Shown here piece after piece: positions 1-12,060 of a stretch of 64,000 nt of DNA. Where the stretch lies: NCBI GenBank assembly GCA_037783415.1, contig JAZGTN010000058.1:7600001-7664000 (forward strand), given 5' to 3'. The stretch comes from Leptasterias polaris (Eukaryota; Echinodermata; Asteroidea; Forcipulatida; Asteriidae). Below the pieces are notes generated by a model. The model searched no databases and was not told the DNA's origin. It saw only the letters and a list, made by a program, of their open reading frames with translations. The translations under genes and the position numbers were made by a program. Position 1 is the first letter of the stretch; every line of letters starts with the position of its first letter.

Positions 1-1500
1 TTTTTCTTGCACATTTGTCGCAAATGTTGGTAGGATGCTGATCTGGATTGTCGTGCCACGCATTTACATCAAACACATTGTAGATTTCCTTCCGGATGTC
101 TTTGCATGCAACGGAATTTCTAGCAGATGTACTCTTAATTCTTGGTTGTAATCTATTTGTACATATTCTGCATATTTTTCTTAAGGACTCTTGATGAAAT
201 TTGAAGCTCATTTTGAATCAAAAATGAATAAAAACTATTAGGAAGAAAACAAATGAAGAAGTGTGTTTCTTTTACATAATTACCGGCCTCTGGATAACTT
301 TCTTGCAAGTAACATACTTCTACTTCTTGTGTATTAATACACAATATATTGTCAAAGATTAATGTGTGACTTTTAGGTCGGGTATATTTCATTAGCTGTG
401 ACTCGTTTAACGTCACGGCGAAACGACGAAAACAATTATTTAAAAATATTTATAAAAAGAAATATGCTTTTAAGAAATAAATATCAAACAAAACAAATAA
501 GTTCAACCTATTTTTATGCTTATTTGACCTCTCTACCATATTATACTGTCCAAAAATAACTTTATTTGCCAAGACTTTCGCAGCGTAATACAACTCGGAG
601 CGCGCCATGTGCATAGCTCGCGCACGCCATTGGAGTAGTAAAATCTCCAACAAACGAAAGGCAGTGAGTTACTTTACACGCGTGCTATGGCTATGGAACA
701 GCCGTGAGTTATTGCCAAAATTATGCAAGAGCCACATTGTGTGTGTGGCCGGGTATTATCTCTGCCCGTGCAACGGCAGAGATATTGTCCTTGTGCTGGA
801 TATTCTCCTTCTTCTTCAGTCAGGCCGTTTGCGAAACCATGGCTTGGGCTTCGCGTGCTTTCCGCTGTACGTGGCTTCAAACAGGTAGACAGAGCCCAAG
901 TGGGAGCGCAAGCTCAAGGCGTGGTTTTGTAAACGGCAACAATATGGAACAACCGACATCTAGTGGCGACAACCGACAACTTGTTTAACATAAAGCAAGT
1001 TGCAGCTCGCACTGTCGTCTGTTGTTGGCTTTTTAGTCAACTTCTGCGGTTGCGACAGAAACAGAACGTCAAATAGAGCAGGGGTAAGCTGGTTTGTGTA
1101 TGGATGTTGATTAAAGGGAGGGATAAAATGCAATTTGAGTGAAAAAAACAGTAAAGAATGTGCCGTGAATGTGATGATTTTGACCTCCGTAGTAAACAAC
1201 GTGTATTCATTTGTACATCGTTCATAGGCTCAACAGGTTACGATCTCACTTATTACGGTCTGATTTTTGATGTTTTATAGTATTACAAAAAAGAAGTTTA
1301 ATAAAGAACACAATGTAAAATTTTTGAATTTAATAACATGAATTTAATAACATGAAAAAAACCAATCTTTTGTCACTTTTATTACTTCAAATTCAGATTC
1401 CGCGAAAATCATTTGCCCTACAACACCGCGTCTAATGGGGCAGAGATACCCGTATTTGCTCAAATACAGCTCCTGTGCTTTCTGGTTAGTATTGTTTTTG
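1..1500. other. spacer without a recognised gene
   Basis: AT-rich spacer with a more GC-balanced stretch at about 600-960. The reading frames here are short, overlap on both strands and match no family I recognise. I see no splice-bounded exon. Confidence 0.5.
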
Positions 1501-1511
1501 CCGACATAATC

Positions 1512-1761
1512 ATGGCGTCAAGCCAACCACAGAAAAAGGCAACGAGTTCAGTTGGCAACTTTTATTAGGTGGGATTTGCCGACATTCGGCTTTGAAGTCG
1601 AAGAAGAGGATGGTGTTTCAAAGGTCGTAAAAATGTGGTGCAAAGTGTGCAGCAGGCACATAGACAAGATAAAGATCGACGGAAGAATAAGAGGGGCGGC
1701 AAGGTTGGACATAAAATCATTTGCTGACACTATGAAAATCTCTGCCGTGAAAATACAGTGA
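1512..1761 (+). pseudogene. zinc-finger N-terminal exon fragment (TTF/ZMYM-like style)
   Basis: An ATG at 1512 opens a short frame that stops at about 1568. A second frame runs through 1552-1761 and carries the recognisable part: an acidic stretch, then MWCKVCSRH (a Cys-x2-Cys pair followed by His), then a basic region. This order resembles the N-terminal finger of multicopy hAT-derived or ZMYM-like proteins in invertebrates. That link is from memory of the style, not from an alignment. The two frames would need one frameshift to join, so I treat it as a broken copy. Nothing that continues the protein follows. Confidence 0.3.
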
Positions 1762-1897
1762 AACTTCATTTGTACGTGAATTTGCTGTGAAATAATTTTT
1801 CATGGCGTTTTTACGGTGATATGATACCGTGAAAATGCCGTGAAAAAAAGTCGCTGTGAAGTCGCTGTGAAATCGCCGTGAAAACACCGTGAACTCC
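1735..1897 (+). repeat. short interspersed GTGAAA motif cluster
   Basis: About ten copies of a motif close to (G/A)CYGTGAAA, at irregular 10-30 bp spacing, directly follow the zinc-finger fragment. Examples are gccgtgaaaat, cgctgtgaagt and caccgtgaact. It looks like decayed simple repeat. Confidence 0.5.
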
Positions 1898-2261
1898 GCG
1901 AGCCCAGCTCATTAACTTTCTATTCAAGTTAATCCTTTGCTCCATTGTTGACCCTTTTGTATCCACTGAAATCCCACATGAATGTCTGTTAAACATAACG
2001 GCCGCTATTATTATCAGATTAATGTAAGCGCATTAAATTGAAAGCAACGCTAGCTGCAGACCTGCACTGTATTGGCCGACATGCAGGCATACATGACGTT
2101 CTTGGTTTGCCCCTACATAAACTCAAACACTAGTATTGTTGGACCCAACACATGGGCGATTCCGCGGTAACACAAAAGTGAAAGATCAACTGGTGTAGCT
2201 GAGAGACCTCTGCGAAAAAACGGTAACACGCGTTTCGCTGGATGGAAAGGCCAAAAAAATT

Positions 2262-3960
2262 CTTTTTTATTTTATTTTATTACCTTTATTGCACAAACAT
2301 AAATACAACGTAGTGCAAAAGGGAAACCCCGAACAGGCACACAGGCCCACTAAATGGGGACCCTTGATCACACAAAGCAAAAACAAGAAGGAAACAGGGA
2401 AGTATGTACAGTTAAAACGGTAAAGAGGCACACACACAAAATATATTTATATAAATATGTAAAAACACAATATTGGCTACAGATTGCACATGGTAAAGAT
2501 AGTAAAGATTTTTTAGAAAAATATCCTACCCCAAATTACAAGTCGCTAGTGAGGTAGTGGTTACAGAGGCCAGATTTAAATTGAGGAACAGCTTGCAAAG
2601 CTCTGACATCAGGGGGAATTTTGTTCCAGGAGTTATAAATGCGGTTAAAAAATGTTTGCCTAAAAATGCCAGTTTTACATTTATTGGGAATAAGGGTGGG
2701 AGAATCAGAAGATCTCAAATTGTGGAGATCAGTGTTACGGAAACTGACCTTATCATGAATTGAAATAGCTGTCATATTCTGAAGGCCCTTAAAAGAGAGG
2801 ACATTGTCCTTGAGTTTACAACGATCTTCTAGGCTGAGGAGGTCTAGTTCTTTTAAACGCTCCTTGTATGAGACAGAACTTCTCAGAATAAATTTTGTGG
2901 CACGTCTCTGAACTTTTTCAATAGAGTTGATAAGTCCTTTAGCATGAGGATTCCAGATTTCGGACCCATATTCCAAAATGGGTCTTACATGTGCTATGTA
3001 GAGAATTTTACGAGTAGCAGAATCTTGGACATCATGACAAGTGTGCCGGATCAAACCTAGAATGCGGTTTGCTTTGCAGACTATTTTGTTGATGTGCAAC
3101 TTCCAACTCAAATTTTTAGTCATCAAAATACCAAGGTCATTAGTGTTATCAACATAGAGTAAATAATAATCACCAAGTTTGTAATCACCAAGTTTGTAAT
3201 CAAAAGGGGCAATATGATGATGTTTGCGGGTATTGACAGGTAGAAGAATAGAAGAATTAAAAATAGCAGTGAGTGAAGGTGCAAGCTCGTGCGCACACTC
3301 ACGCAACAATTTGCCAGGAATACCGTCCAAACCACTTGCCTTGCCTGGATCCACTGAACTCATCACTTCAAAAACATCTGTGGAAAGAAATTTAATAGAG
3401 TTCAAGTTATTAATTTAATTATCTTGAGCATTGATGGTATAATCAAGCTTAGAAGTGGCTTTGTCTCTAAAAATGCTGTGGAAATATTTGTTAAAGAGAT
3501 TAGCTTGTTCAGCTGGAACACTGGTAGTGTTATTGTCTTAACTGACTGAGTGAGGAATTTTACCTGGACTTTTAATCTTGTGAAATGACCAAAAACGCTT
3601 GGGATTGTCTTTTAAAGATGTTCTAACATCGACAAGAAAATCAGCACACTTCTGTTTGATGAGATATTTAGATTGTTTACGCAGAGAACGAAATTTGTTC
3701 TGAGAATCAACACAACCAGTCTTCTTGATTTTAACCCAAGCACGCTCCTTTTTTTTACAAGATGGATGATGTCAGAATCAATCCATGGAGCAGATCTTTG
3801 ACATTTGCAATGAACTTTAGCAACAAATTTATCAACGATATTAATGAAACTGGTCTTCCAATTATCCCAAAGTGAATCAAACCAAACTTCATTTCAACTT
3901 TGTCCTAAAATTAACCAGTCTACAACAAATTGGTTTCTATTGTCATCAAGTACTATGCTA
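2262..3960 (-). mobile_element. LINE fragment, CR1/Jockey-like, internally deleted
   Basis: The minus-strand frame 3405-2536 starts with the N-terminal RT signature (DPGKASGLDGIP) and jumps, with the catalytic core missing, to the thumb and C-terminal part (HVRPILEYGSEIWNPH, KVQRRATKFI, YNSWNKIPPDV). Upstream, 3420-3900 on the minus strand still reads as the endonuclease-RT linker (for example NPKRFWSFHK) but has stops. The 3' end is at about 2262-2290, with an AT-rich (TAAAA) tail. The YADD block is absent, so the copy is dead. The family is inferred from these motifs. Confidence 0.8.
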
Positions 3961-4176
3961 AGGTTTATTATACCGGAATAATAACAATAATCCAAGTGTT
4001 ACTTTTTTAAGTAAATTGCAAAATAGTCGGTAACCACGTTACGGTAACACGCGTTTCACTTTTTCCTGCTACATTGTTGATAAGTTATTTCAATTGTTGA
4101 GTTACAAATTCTCAAAATTATCAATCAATATCAATCAGTTGCACATCATATTTGAAGAGCAAACAGTAAGCAGACC

Positions 4177-4968
4177 TTATTTATTTATTTTTTTAGTTTC
4201 TCTACAGATCACAAAATTTGTAGTGCATGCGATTACTACCACTGGTTCTCCAAGTTTCCTAATGATCAGATTCCTAAAATAATTTTTTTTGTCGTCTTTA
4301 GGACTCGGCCACTTCCAATTCCTTCCGGCAGGATGCATCACTGAAACACGAAAGTCATTTTCTTCACTTACTTCCATTACTTCACCAGGGAAATAATCCC
4401 CATCATATACCACTAGAAACCAACTCCCCACATGTATCTCAATGTTATTATTAACACTATTGTTGTCACTTTGTTTCAAACTGATATTGTCACTTGGCAT
4501 GTGACCATGATGACTAATGTCACTTTGATTGTTGCTCTCATTAGCTGATGTGACACTTGGAACATCTGATTAAAGAGGTGCTACTCCATCAATGCTTGCC
4601 ATATCCACATCATCATCCACCTCATGATCTTCATCTGCTTCCAGAGCATCTTCTGCGGTGATGGATGCAACTACTTTGCCATCTATTAGCTCTATGCAAT
4701 GCATGCTTGCAATGCCTTTGACTGATACAGCCTTCTCAAATACATTGTCTAAGTCAAGGGTGTTGTTTCATGCAGTGATAGTTGAACTGTCCATTTCATC
4801 AACTCGCACTTTTGGCATTTCTGAAGCAGCAGCTACGAAAGTTACAGCACTATTCACAATGTGTTTGCGGGAGCGCACATTATCCAACACGAACCGCTTA
4901 GTTGACCCCCTCCCCCCCCCCCCCCCCCCCGATTCCATCAACAGGTCCTTTGCCGTGGGATGTCGCAA
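4177..4968 (-). pseudogene. broken gene fragment with C-terminal GRNWKWP-type domain
   Basis: One minus-strand frame can be followed from 4968 to 4177. It is interrupted by an in-frame TGA (about 4768) and TAA (about 4577). It includes a Gly run created by the poly-C tract at 4913-4930, an acidic segment rich in Asp/Glu, and a C-terminal block around VGSWFLVVYDGDYFPGEV, HPAGRNWKWP. That block resembles a small beta-rich module found at the C-terminus of many multicopy, transposon-linked invertebrate and fish proteins. Continuity of frame across two stops indicates a once-coding exon. The function is unknown. Confidence 0.5.
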
Positions 4969-5254
4969 AGTAGTTCCACCTTATTTTCAAATTGTGCTTG
5001 CCTTCCAGGCCTGGGATAGTGGCAGGAATATATTTGTTTTAAACTGTGTGCTGGGCCCATCTGAGCTGAATTACACCTTAAAACAATACATGTGCTAATG
5101 ATGAACCCTGATGCATTGTGGGAGTAAAAGTAACTATTAAAGCCTATTTAGAAATTTGTGCTTTTAAAATAGTTATACTGCCCTTTTTTGACTTGAAAAG
5201 GAATGGGCTGTGTTCACAGTTTACAATTACCATTGTATACAGTGTATTGGGCAT

Positions 5255-5286
5255 GGTAACACGCGTTACTAGTAACACACGTTACC
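5255..5286. repeat. near-palindromic GTAACACGCGTTAC pair
   Basis: Two back-to-back copies of ggtaacacgcgttac. Related copies occur at about 2222, 4030-4050 and 5435, all within a 3.3 kb stretch. The motif is nearly self-complementary. Confidence 0.6.
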
Positions 5287-5549
5287 ATTTTTGAAGGCTC
5301 ATTGTGAAGTGTTGGTTAAGAATGTATCTAAATTTTTACTATTTTTACATGAGCCCATACTAGTAGGAGGAAAATTATAAGTTGCAGCAATTAAGACCAG
5401 GTTATTTAGTAATTATATTTTAAAAAGTGTATTTTGGTAACACGCGTTACACTCTCTGAGAGTACCTCAAACCAAGTATTGATACAAGTGTACTATTAAA
5501 AATGTTCATGTTGTTTCTAAAAGAACACTACCCATACTTATTATTTACA

Positions 5550-5672
5550 TTGATATATTTTTTAAGAAGATTGATCCTGACCCTTAACCCTTTAGCACTT
5601 GCGAGCAAATTCAACAAAGTCATTTACTCACTGATTGATATATTTTTTAAGAAGATTGATCCTGACCCTTAA
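5550..5672. repeat. 38-bp direct duplication
   Basis: A segment beginning ttgatatattttttaagaag and ending cctgaccctta occurs twice, 85 bp apart, without changes I can see. Confidence 0.8.
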
Positions 5673-6102
5673 AATAGGGCAAATTGGTAAAATCATAAAA
5701 AACACTGCTTTTTCCCCATCAAAGTGCACTATTGGAAAAGTAAAAAAATTTCACAGTTAACAATACCCAAACAGATATTTTTTTTTCCTGACACTTGCAT
5801 GTGATTGTTATGATAAAAAGATAAAAATTCAGTTCTGGTAGCAATTTCATTTTTTTGAGAAAATTCCACCTTTTCATGTAATTGCCCAGATAATTATGAA
5901 CAAAAGTAAAGAACCGCTCGACTGAGCTAGCTGAGATGTAACCAAGAATATCAGCCTCCTATTATTTCTATTGATCTCATAACTTTGCCTGGTGGCAGCG
6001 GTATGAACCACGACACCGCAAGACTGGTGCGAAGGCGATAAGACAAAATTGCCACGGCGAAATTACAGAATGGAAAAATCAACGACAGCAGCAAGTATCT
6101 TC

Positions 6103-6134
6103 ACATGTACATGTACATGTACATGTACATGTAC
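6103..6134. repeat. (ACATGT)n microsatellite
   Basis: About five perfect ACATGT hexamers in tandem. This produces Cys-Thr runs in the overlapping short frames, which are therefore not genes. Confidence 0.9.
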
Positions 6135-6419
6135 TATGTACATTACAATACACATCCGTGCTACACACACGCAGTCGCACATAAATAACGCGTCGATGTG
6201 GACATTGAGAAGACAAGCAAACTTTCTGCTCTAGAAAAAACTTTGCGATGCGCAATACTGCCACCAATCGATAGCCTTACGCCATTAGAATGGTTCCCGT
6301 CCAGCTTCCGAAATAGATTGCATCTAGACAGGGTGGACTCCAAACGAACAATCGCAAACTGTAACGTGAACAAAAAATAACAAACAAGTTCGCCGGAAAC
6401 AAAGTTTTTCCAAACTAGA

Positions 6420-6930
6420 TGCCAGACATGGTTACTGGTCAGTCTCCCTCGATCATGAGTCAAGTATGCTTACTACATTCAACAGCCCCTTTGGAAGACT
6501 TCGCTTCACAAGACTTCCATTTGGCTTGTGTGTCAGTCAGGACATATTCCAGCAAAAGATGGATCAAAACTTGGAGAAATGCCCCGGCCTCGGCACAGTC
6601 CGCATAGCAGATGACTTAGGTGCAGGTGGCAAGACAGAGGCCGAACACGACGAGAACTTACGCAATCTAATGAGAGTTGCACGCACACACACGGCTCGTG
6701 TTCAACCTCAAAAAGTGTGACATAAGGAAGCCAAATAAAAAATTATTCAGCCTAATCTACAGTGAAAATGGAGTACGCCCAGACCCAGAGAAGGTGAAAT
6801 CTATAGAGGCCATCACTGCACCAACAAATTCTAAGGAATTACAACAATTTCTTGGCACCGTTCATACCAAACCTGTCAACGCTGACATCTCCCTTGAGAG
6901 AGCTGATGAAACAAGACTGACAGTATGAAT
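6420..6930 (+). pseudogene. Gypsy-type reverse transcriptase remnant
   Basis: Two overlapping plus-strand frames (6466-6720 and 6677-6928) hold the RT finger/palm boundary (FTRLPFGLCVSQDIFQQKMD, then ADDL where YxDD is expected) and the downstream connection (NGVRPDPEKVKSIEA, LQQFLG). They need a frameshift near 6700. No protease, RNase H or integrase lies next to it, and no LTR can be seen. This is a decayed Ty3/Gypsy fragment. Confidence 0.7.
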
Positions 6931-8410
6931 GGATACTGGCCCACCAAAAGGCATTTTTATTTAATAGGGAGGTTATAATATATTTCATTTGTGTCTTACT
7001 GTGTATTAACAAACTAGTTCATACAGCTGTGCAGAGAGTTGTAGCATTACACCAAGTTGGCAATTGAAGTGATACTTTAAACCAACTGAGTGACATAACA
7101 GTCCCTTTAACCCAATTTAGCAACATAAGTGTCCCTTTAAACCATTTTGGTGACATATTAACCCCTGCGAGAAGCGAATATTTTGTGATTTGCTCCGAGG
7201 AACGAGGTGGCTCACGCGGTAGGCGCATTATGTAATTAGTGAAATTGACACATGAAACAGCCGAAGGGTAAAAAAGAAACAGTAGCCAGGTCACCTATAT
7301 ATACCCTGAGGGTATTTCTGGGTCAGGATTGTAAACAAACAGCTCTGGTTTCCATTCACAGACATATGACAAAGAGCATGTGTTCATACTATGGCGGCAA
7401 TTTTTGTACACAAGGGAATTGCCGCCTTGGCGCAGACCCACTTTGTGACAGCTGGCCTACCCGGTGAACGACCTCTAGGGCAAAATCGGTTCAGCCACTT
7501 TGTTAAGGGGTGTTCAGGGTTGGATGAAAATTAATTTCAGCGGAAAAAAATAAATTAAAGTGTTTTAATTAACAAAATTAGATTAATTGTTCTACCGCTT
7601 GAGACTATTCGCTACTCGCAGGGTTCAGGTTAGCCATTAAAATCAGCTGGTGAAATGTCTCTTTAAACCAAGTTACTGCCATTCTTTATGGTGATGTAGT
7701 TGATAAAAATCTACCTTCTGATTCTCTTTCCACTTTCGTTTGTAGATGTATCTTTCAATTTAACGATGGACAGGTGCATCTTGGCTTTGAAGTCGGTATG
7801 CTTGTTGCCGTTACGGTCCTTTGCGCTTCACTCCTTTGCAGTGTGTTATACTGAGAACGTAAATTAACATGGAAGAAGAATTGAAAATCTATCGGATATA
7901 GCACAATTTTATTCAAATTTGATTCAATCTAACACATTCAGACTAATTAATTTATTGCACTGCTATATACAGCTGATTTCCTCTTTTTAATCTCAGTTTT
8001 ACCATTCAAAATTGAAAACACTATACAAAATCATTGAAATTTCTTTGTTTTTTGATGAGGTTACAGTTGCCTGCCTTTATACAGTATACTCTGCCGATAC
8101 AAAATACATGGATAGTAACTTTAGTTTCTCCTCTCTATGCTTCATAACATTTTGAATAACGCCCTGATCATACATTGCATGTCATTACGCATTTTCTATA
8201 GGCTTATTGACTAGCCCGCAATTAAATGAGATAGCTATTTATGGTCATGCGACTGACCACTATAGAATTTTGAATGGGATTAAACAATCCTTTGTATTTG
8301 TATAAGGACCTTTCTGGAGGCCTAAAAATCAGCATGCATATCATGAAGGGACCTTAGAGAGGGGAAATTTAAGTATTTTTTTTCCAATGGTCTGCAATGC
8401 TGAAATTACA
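6931..8410. other. spacer; short diverged repeats at 7030-7160
   Basis: A unit of about 36 bp, roughly gacataa-agtccctttaaacca, recurs about three times at 7060-7160. The rest is AT-rich without a gene I can support. Confidence 0.45.
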
Positions 8411-8415
8411 TATTG

Positions 8416-9622
8416 ATATGGTAACCAAAGAGGAATAAATTAATTATATACATAAACAAAATATATATATAATTTGTATTTAATATATAGGATATAATGT
8501 ATATAATATAAAACATACATAAATGATAAATATATAAAATATGTTACGAAATATTTAAAATTAAAAAAAATATCGGTTGTAAAGTAAACAAAATATATTT
8601 TGTTAATAACTTACTTTTATTTAGTTTTATTTATTTAAAACCAATTATTTTGGCATTCAACATTTATATTTATGGTAGAAATATAATCGCACAAAAATAT
8701 GTATTCACGGAAATTTGTTATTAAGACACAACTATTTGCATTCAATGAGGAAATAAGATTATGTCGGTTTTCCTTTTTTTTGTGCAAACTGAAATGTAAA
8801 ATGTTTTCAAAAAAATATAAAAGGTTTACAAATACAAAGTGTTGGCAAAATTACGGCCCAATATGGCGCTCTTGCATTCGAGGATGAAAAGGAAATTGGT
8901 GTGAAACTAAAATATTCGATGTGTGTTAAAATATATAAAGTTTACAAATATAAAGTGTTGGCCAAATTACCACACAAGATGGCGCTATACTATAGCAACA
9001 TAAACAATTTAACCCCTAATTTGTAATTTAGCAGTCCAGCCTCCATGGCACACAGTACACACCCAGCCAGTAACACTAGATAGCCACCACGTTCCCTCCT
9101 CGAATACAAGAGCGCCATCTTGTGCCGTAGTTTGGCCAACACTTCATATTTTTTTGGTGAACTTTATATATTTTTACCACACGTCTTTTCTATTTTCTCC
9201 TCTAATACAAGGGCGCCGACCAACATTTTATATTTGTAAACATTATATATTTTTAAAACACATTATTTCAGTTTGCACAAATTAATTATATTTTTCCTTG
9301 AATACAAAATATTTTGTATCCTATAAATAGTTCTCCATGAATGAATATTAGGTGTACATTTATATTTGTGCCCCTAATATAATTTCAATTATGTAAATAA
9401 TTACGATCGTCATTCGAAAAAAAAATCTTCCTCAAAAATAAATTACAAAAATATATCTTGCTGCTTTTAAATATTTTTTGGAAAGGAACATTAAATTATA
9501 TTTTTTTTATATCATTAATGAACGTAATATATGCGTTGTATCCTATATAGTACATACAAATTGTATATATATATATTTTAAAATGTATATAATCAGTTTT
9601 TTCCCCTTTGGCTTGCCATAGG
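8416..9622. repeat. 1.2 kb foldback (inverted-repeat) element
   Basis: The two halves are imperfect reverse complements around a centre near 9040. ggtaaccaaagaggaataa at about 8420 mirrors the segment at about 9600-9622. The block with acaaagtgttggcaaaat and ggcgctcttg at 8830-8880 mirrors 9095-9165. The outer arms are almost pure A/T, with TATATA runs. This is the shape of a non-autonomous foldback or MITE-like element. It has no coding capacity. Confidence 0.65.
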
Positions 9623-9639
9623 TTGATGATATTATAAGA

Positions 9640-11015
9640 TACAGACTAGCCACCTTGTACTTGATCTTTCCGTTCTTTTATGCTATGTTTGGATATGTGT
9701 GTGTGCCAATCTGAAGGTGTTAAAACTTGATTCTTGAAATTCCTTCTCCAACCAATTCTTTTTTATCATATTTTCAGTAGAAAGCTCCAATCGAAATGCG
9801 ACTTCATACGATCGTCTCCTATCAATGTCATCATTCTGTATATGGATTTCCATATGGATTTCCAAGATAAACAGTGACATAATTGGTAAATTATATGAAA
9901 CTTGCGTTACTTTTCAATGTTCGTAAAATCACTGGTATTTGAACAAAAATTGAAACAATTAAGTGTATAATTCTACTAACTCCACACAGGAAAATCTCTG
10001 ACTTCCTAGGCCAAGATATAAATGGATATTTAAATATATTATGAAAAAATATTCTAAGAACTTACCAAAGTATAAGTTTCTTTCTTCTTTAAGCTACGTG
10101 CATAACGTTCTTGCACGCCATTTTTTTCGATGAAACTGGTTGCTATGGTGTCTCTGGCACCTGGTGGCGCTTTCGGTTAAGTAATTTTAGAGCCCTCTAT
10201 CATTAATCGTGATATTTGAAAACAATTAACAAATCATGGTAACGTATGTTTCGTAACGTAAATTTCAAAAAGGACTTTTGGTGAGGAACTGCCCAATACC
10301 ACAAACAAAATTCACCGGGAACGTGCTGTAATTTCCAAGTAGGAATACAAGGCTTACATTTGGGCCGCATTGTAAGCCAACTCATGCAGGTTACTAAAAT
10401 CTGGTAAGGTATGTTTCATTCCATAAAAACACATATTTCAAAGCAGAGGAGAAGGCCATGATACGAGGAAAACACTTTCATCTAGGGCTTCAAGATTAGA
10501 GGAATTAATAATACATATATTAATCTGTTGATACATGCGAGTACAGCTTGAATACGTTTATTCAAATTATTCTGAAATGACATGACTTCGTCGGTAACGT
10601 AAATTACAGTCGAACTTGCGACACACTTCGAAATCGAAGTTCCAGAGGTTGAATAGTAAAACAAAAATCAGTCATCACGTTGACAAGACATGACGACATA
10701 CATTTAAATCAGAATCAGTAGAAAGAGACATCAAGTGTGAACTGCACAACCTTGGAACCATGGTTGGGCTTTTTTGCGCCATGATATGCTTTTTATATTG
10801 ATTTGATGAAAACAAGCTTCAAAGATTAGTGCGGTTGAAAAAGTACTGGATTGGCGACAACTTATGTTTACAAAAATGTGTCTATGATGAGTTGCTCTAT
10901 AACATGGTACTACATTTCAAACAGATTCAAACAGATCATGTCCAGATGTTTTCATACACGTGCTCAAACATATGCGACATGAAAATCCCGGGTTTGCGGC
11001 GATGTAGTGGGAATG
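9640..11015. other. spacer without a recognised gene
   Basis: Several short frames occur on both strands, none with recognisable domains or consistent splice sites. Nothing further can be supported. Confidence 0.4.
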
Positions 11016-11019
11016 ACCT

Positions 11020-12030
11020 TAATGATCAATGACAATATGGAAATGAAGACAAAGTTTCGCTGAGATGACCACCGTAAGACTTGTAATTATGTGAGAAAAT
11101 GCAAGCAGAAAAAGACCAACATTGTTGATGTTTTGATCACACACCGAGAAGCAGGGTCTTGACACTGGCTCGCGAAGGGCGTTTCAGACCGGGACTTTAC
11201 GGCAGAATTTATCACTGCAACCGTAGAGTAAGGAACATGGGGATTGAAACGGTAAGCTTATTCTTTTATTTAATGCACAGTTTAGTATGAGCGTCGAACG
11301 AAGAGGTAAAATTTGGGCAATTGGAAACGGGGTATGATTGTTTGCTGTGTCACTTGTCAGATTGATGAATATTTGTCTTCAACTCTGTATTATGACATGC
11401 ATATTTATAAAAAACCTGCGATGAAGGTTTTCCTTAGAATGTTTTGTTTATAATTTCATTTCAAAAACAGTATGTGCACCTTCCACTAACTTTTACTTCC
11501 GTAATTTCCTTACTCTGATAATATTATTATTGGTCCTGGATTGAGTGCAATTTAAATTCAATAAATTATTAGTATTATTATACAATGATAAAATATTTTA
11601 GGTCTTGAATTTTATTTATTTGAACAATTTTAGCTTGACTTAATTCTCTGTGAGTCTTAATTTGTTTTTAATTGGGTTTTTTTCTTCTTCAGAATACAGC
11701 ACATCCATTACCCGAATGGTCTCCAGTGAAATATGTCATACTTGTTGTGTTGCATTCCTTATTTCCTTGCTGAGTGTATGATGCACCATACAGGGAGAAA
11801 TAGTAATTAACTCAATACGTTTTTAGTCAAAATTCACGAGAGGATTAGACTTGCATTATGATTTAATACAAGTGCCCTTTTCAATAGTCTAAAATTAACA
11901 AACCGTTGTGGGAAAATCAATATCTAAAAATCAAGCCAGCTATTTATAAAATACAACCGACAGCTCACACCTTGCTTTACTTATTTTAGCGACATCATCA
12001 TCAGTGCTTTTGTATTGAACAATCAATGTT
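11020..12030. repeat. diverged segment with inverted partner at 58990-60130
   Basis: Landmarks recur in opposite orientation at 59-60 kb: gtttcgctgagatg, then a block around gtgagaaaatgcaagcag and gttttgatcacac, then acggtaag, then cattacccgaatggtctcc, then gtatgatgcaccataca, then ttgaacaatcaatg. Similarity is roughly 70-80 percent by eye in the blocks, with unrelated patches between. The order is the same, so this is one dispersed element or an old duplication rather than chance. Confidence 0.7.
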
Positions 12031-12060
12031 TCACAAACCGATACTTCGCTCATGGGATCG

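Larger units (their letters stand above)
5100..6100. other. AT-rich spacer with small repeats
   Basis: No credible coding exon. It contains the GTAACACGCGTTAC motif near 5255-5286 and 5435, and a 38-bp direct duplication at 5550-5587 and 5635-5672. Confidence 0.5.

Noticed and set aside
6079..6267. Cys-Thr repeat peptide
   Set aside because: Translation of the ACATGT microsatellite.
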